NCBI RefSeq assembly: GCF_023349125.1
Contig: NZ_JAKIKT010000005.1
Span: 287,002-351,001, forward strand
Direction of reading: 5' to 3'
From: Shewanella corallii
Lineage (GTDB): Bacteria > Pseudomonadota > Gammaproteobacteria > Enterobacterales > Shewanellaceae
Length of the DNA stretch: 64,000 nt
Every line of letters begins with the position of its first letter. Within the stretch, counting starts at the first letter, position 1. Positions 63,550 to 64,000 of the stretch are shown here, in pieces. A model generated the notes under the pieces. The model did no database searches. It saw nothing but the letters and a program-made list of their open reading frames with translations, and had not been told where the DNA came from. A program made the position numbers and the translations under genes.

Positions 63550-63563
63550 TGGCCCTGCTCAGT

Positions 63564-63593
63564 TAAAAAATCTCCCCTCGGGGAGATTTTTTT
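63564..63593 (+). terminator. Terminator after the right steroid operon
   Basis: Stem AAAAAATCTCCCC / GGGGAGATTTTTTT with a TC-rich short loop, 15 bases after the amidase stop. Confidence 0.9.
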
Positions 63594-63733
63594 ATGCCTG
63601 CAGCACAGATGAGTGTGAGATGGTCATATGTTGCCATAGAAATACACCTTAGAGGCATTGAACAGGTGAGCTCTCCGCTCTAGCTTGAGTAATTGAAGCT
63701 GTTTTTACACTCAACTTTTTAAGGAGAGAGATG

Positions 63734-63893
63734 ATGGACAGTATTCAACTCACCGCATTCGATCTGGCAACCCGTTTTACCGGCATCAAAGAGATAGAGG
63801 GTTTTGATGACAACCCCCAAATTATGGCGATGCTGAAGCTGGACAACTCATGGCCAGAGAATGATGAGGTCGCCTGGTGCAGTGCTTTTACTA
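63734..63893 (+). pseudogene. TIGR02594-type endolysin-like gene, disrupted by the MITE
   Basis: The frame begins 'DSIQLTAFDLATRFTGIKEIEGFDDNPQIMAMLKLDNSWPENDEVAWCSAFT', the N-terminus of TIGR02594-family proteins (NlpC/P60/CHAP-like hydrolases often found in phages), including the catalytic-type Cys in 'WCSAF'. After 53 codons the MITE enters and a TGA inside the element (63902-63904) ends the frame. An AAGGAG precedes the start. The remaining part should lie beyond the window edge if only a simple insertion occurred. Confidence 0.8.
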
Positions 63894-64000
63894 GGGTCTG
63901 TTGACCTTTCATGGTTGAATTTTGCTCGAGATAGACGCGCTTTAATCGCGACGCAAGGTGTGCCGCCTAGTGGGCCTAAGCAAATACCTTGCAACAAAGA
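63894..64000. mobile_element. MITE-like element, copy 2 (cut by the window edge)
   Basis: The visible 107 bases are the exact reverse complement of the right end of the element at 49042-49305, starting with the same GGGTCTGTTGACCTTT terminus after a TA. Near-perfect identity over the whole visible stretch points to recent transposition. Confidence 0.88.

Noticed and set aside
63734..64000. A prophage at the right end
   Set aside because: Only one endolysin-like gene fragment is visible; no other phage gene or integrase lies in the window.
1..64000. CRISPR arrays, rRNA or tRNA genes
   Set aside because: No regularly spaced short repeats, rRNA signatures or complete cloverleaf could be found by eye on either strand.

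Overview
The window is chromosomal DNA from a gammaproteobacterium. Its housekeeping gene order (nrdA-nrdB-yfaE; gph-ubiG divergent from gyrA; serC; aroA-cmk-rpsA-ihfB-lapA-lapB-pyrF) and its protein sequences look like those of marine Alteromonadales-type bacteria. The exact genus is an inference and was not checked by any search.

Layout. Positions 1-33,150 are mostly conserved core. They hold the end of a FadH-type reductase, the class Ia ribonucleotide reductase operon with NrdR boxes and a DnaA box, gyrA, serC, an aromatic/aspartate aminotransferase, aroA-cmk-rpsA-ihfB-lapAB-pyrF, a SatD/DUF3307 pair, a large acyl-CoA dehydrogenase, dacB, pssA, a Bcr/CflA-type transporter, tapT, a FIST-diguanylate cyclase pair and a MAPEG protein.

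Positions 33,264-42,014 and 52,027-63,549 are two halves of a steroid (possibly bile-salt) catabolic cluster. The left half has an Old-Yellow-Enzyme-type reductase and a meta-cleavage hydrolase (HsaD/TesD-like) on the minus strand. Divergent from these are an SDR, a SnoaL-like protein with dehydratase-type residues, a FATP-type acyl-CoA ligase, an Ltp2-like thiolase-fold protein and a DUF35-MaoC fusion. The right half has HsaC/TesB extradiol dioxygenase, IpdA and IpdB, an EchA20-like crotonase, IpdC, a second crotonase, a two-subunit acyl-CoA dehydrogenase, a FadA6-like thiolase, an SDR and a Tat-exported amidase. The ring-cleavage enzyme lies in one half and the hydrolase for its product in the other. 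A GTCY-N4-RGAC operator-like motif lies upstream of all three steroid operons, so the halves probably form one regulon.

Between the halves (about 42,392-51,787) lies a peptide-secretion locus. It has three tandem, almost identical 45-residue double-glycine-leader precursors on an exact 191-bp period, a GRDP-like protein, an HlyD-type membrane fusion protein, a C39-peptidase ABC exporter, two more divergent precursors and a membrane TPR protein. Four of the five precursor cores have four cysteines spaced C-x4-C-x4-C-x(1 or 3)-C. This looks like an undescribed cysteine-rich secreted peptide (bacteriocin/RiPP-like) system and is the most novel part of the window.

A 264-bp TIR-bounded MITE-like element sits exactly at the shared stop codons of precursor 4 and the TPR gene. 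A second copy, running off the right edge, breaks an endolysin-like gene.
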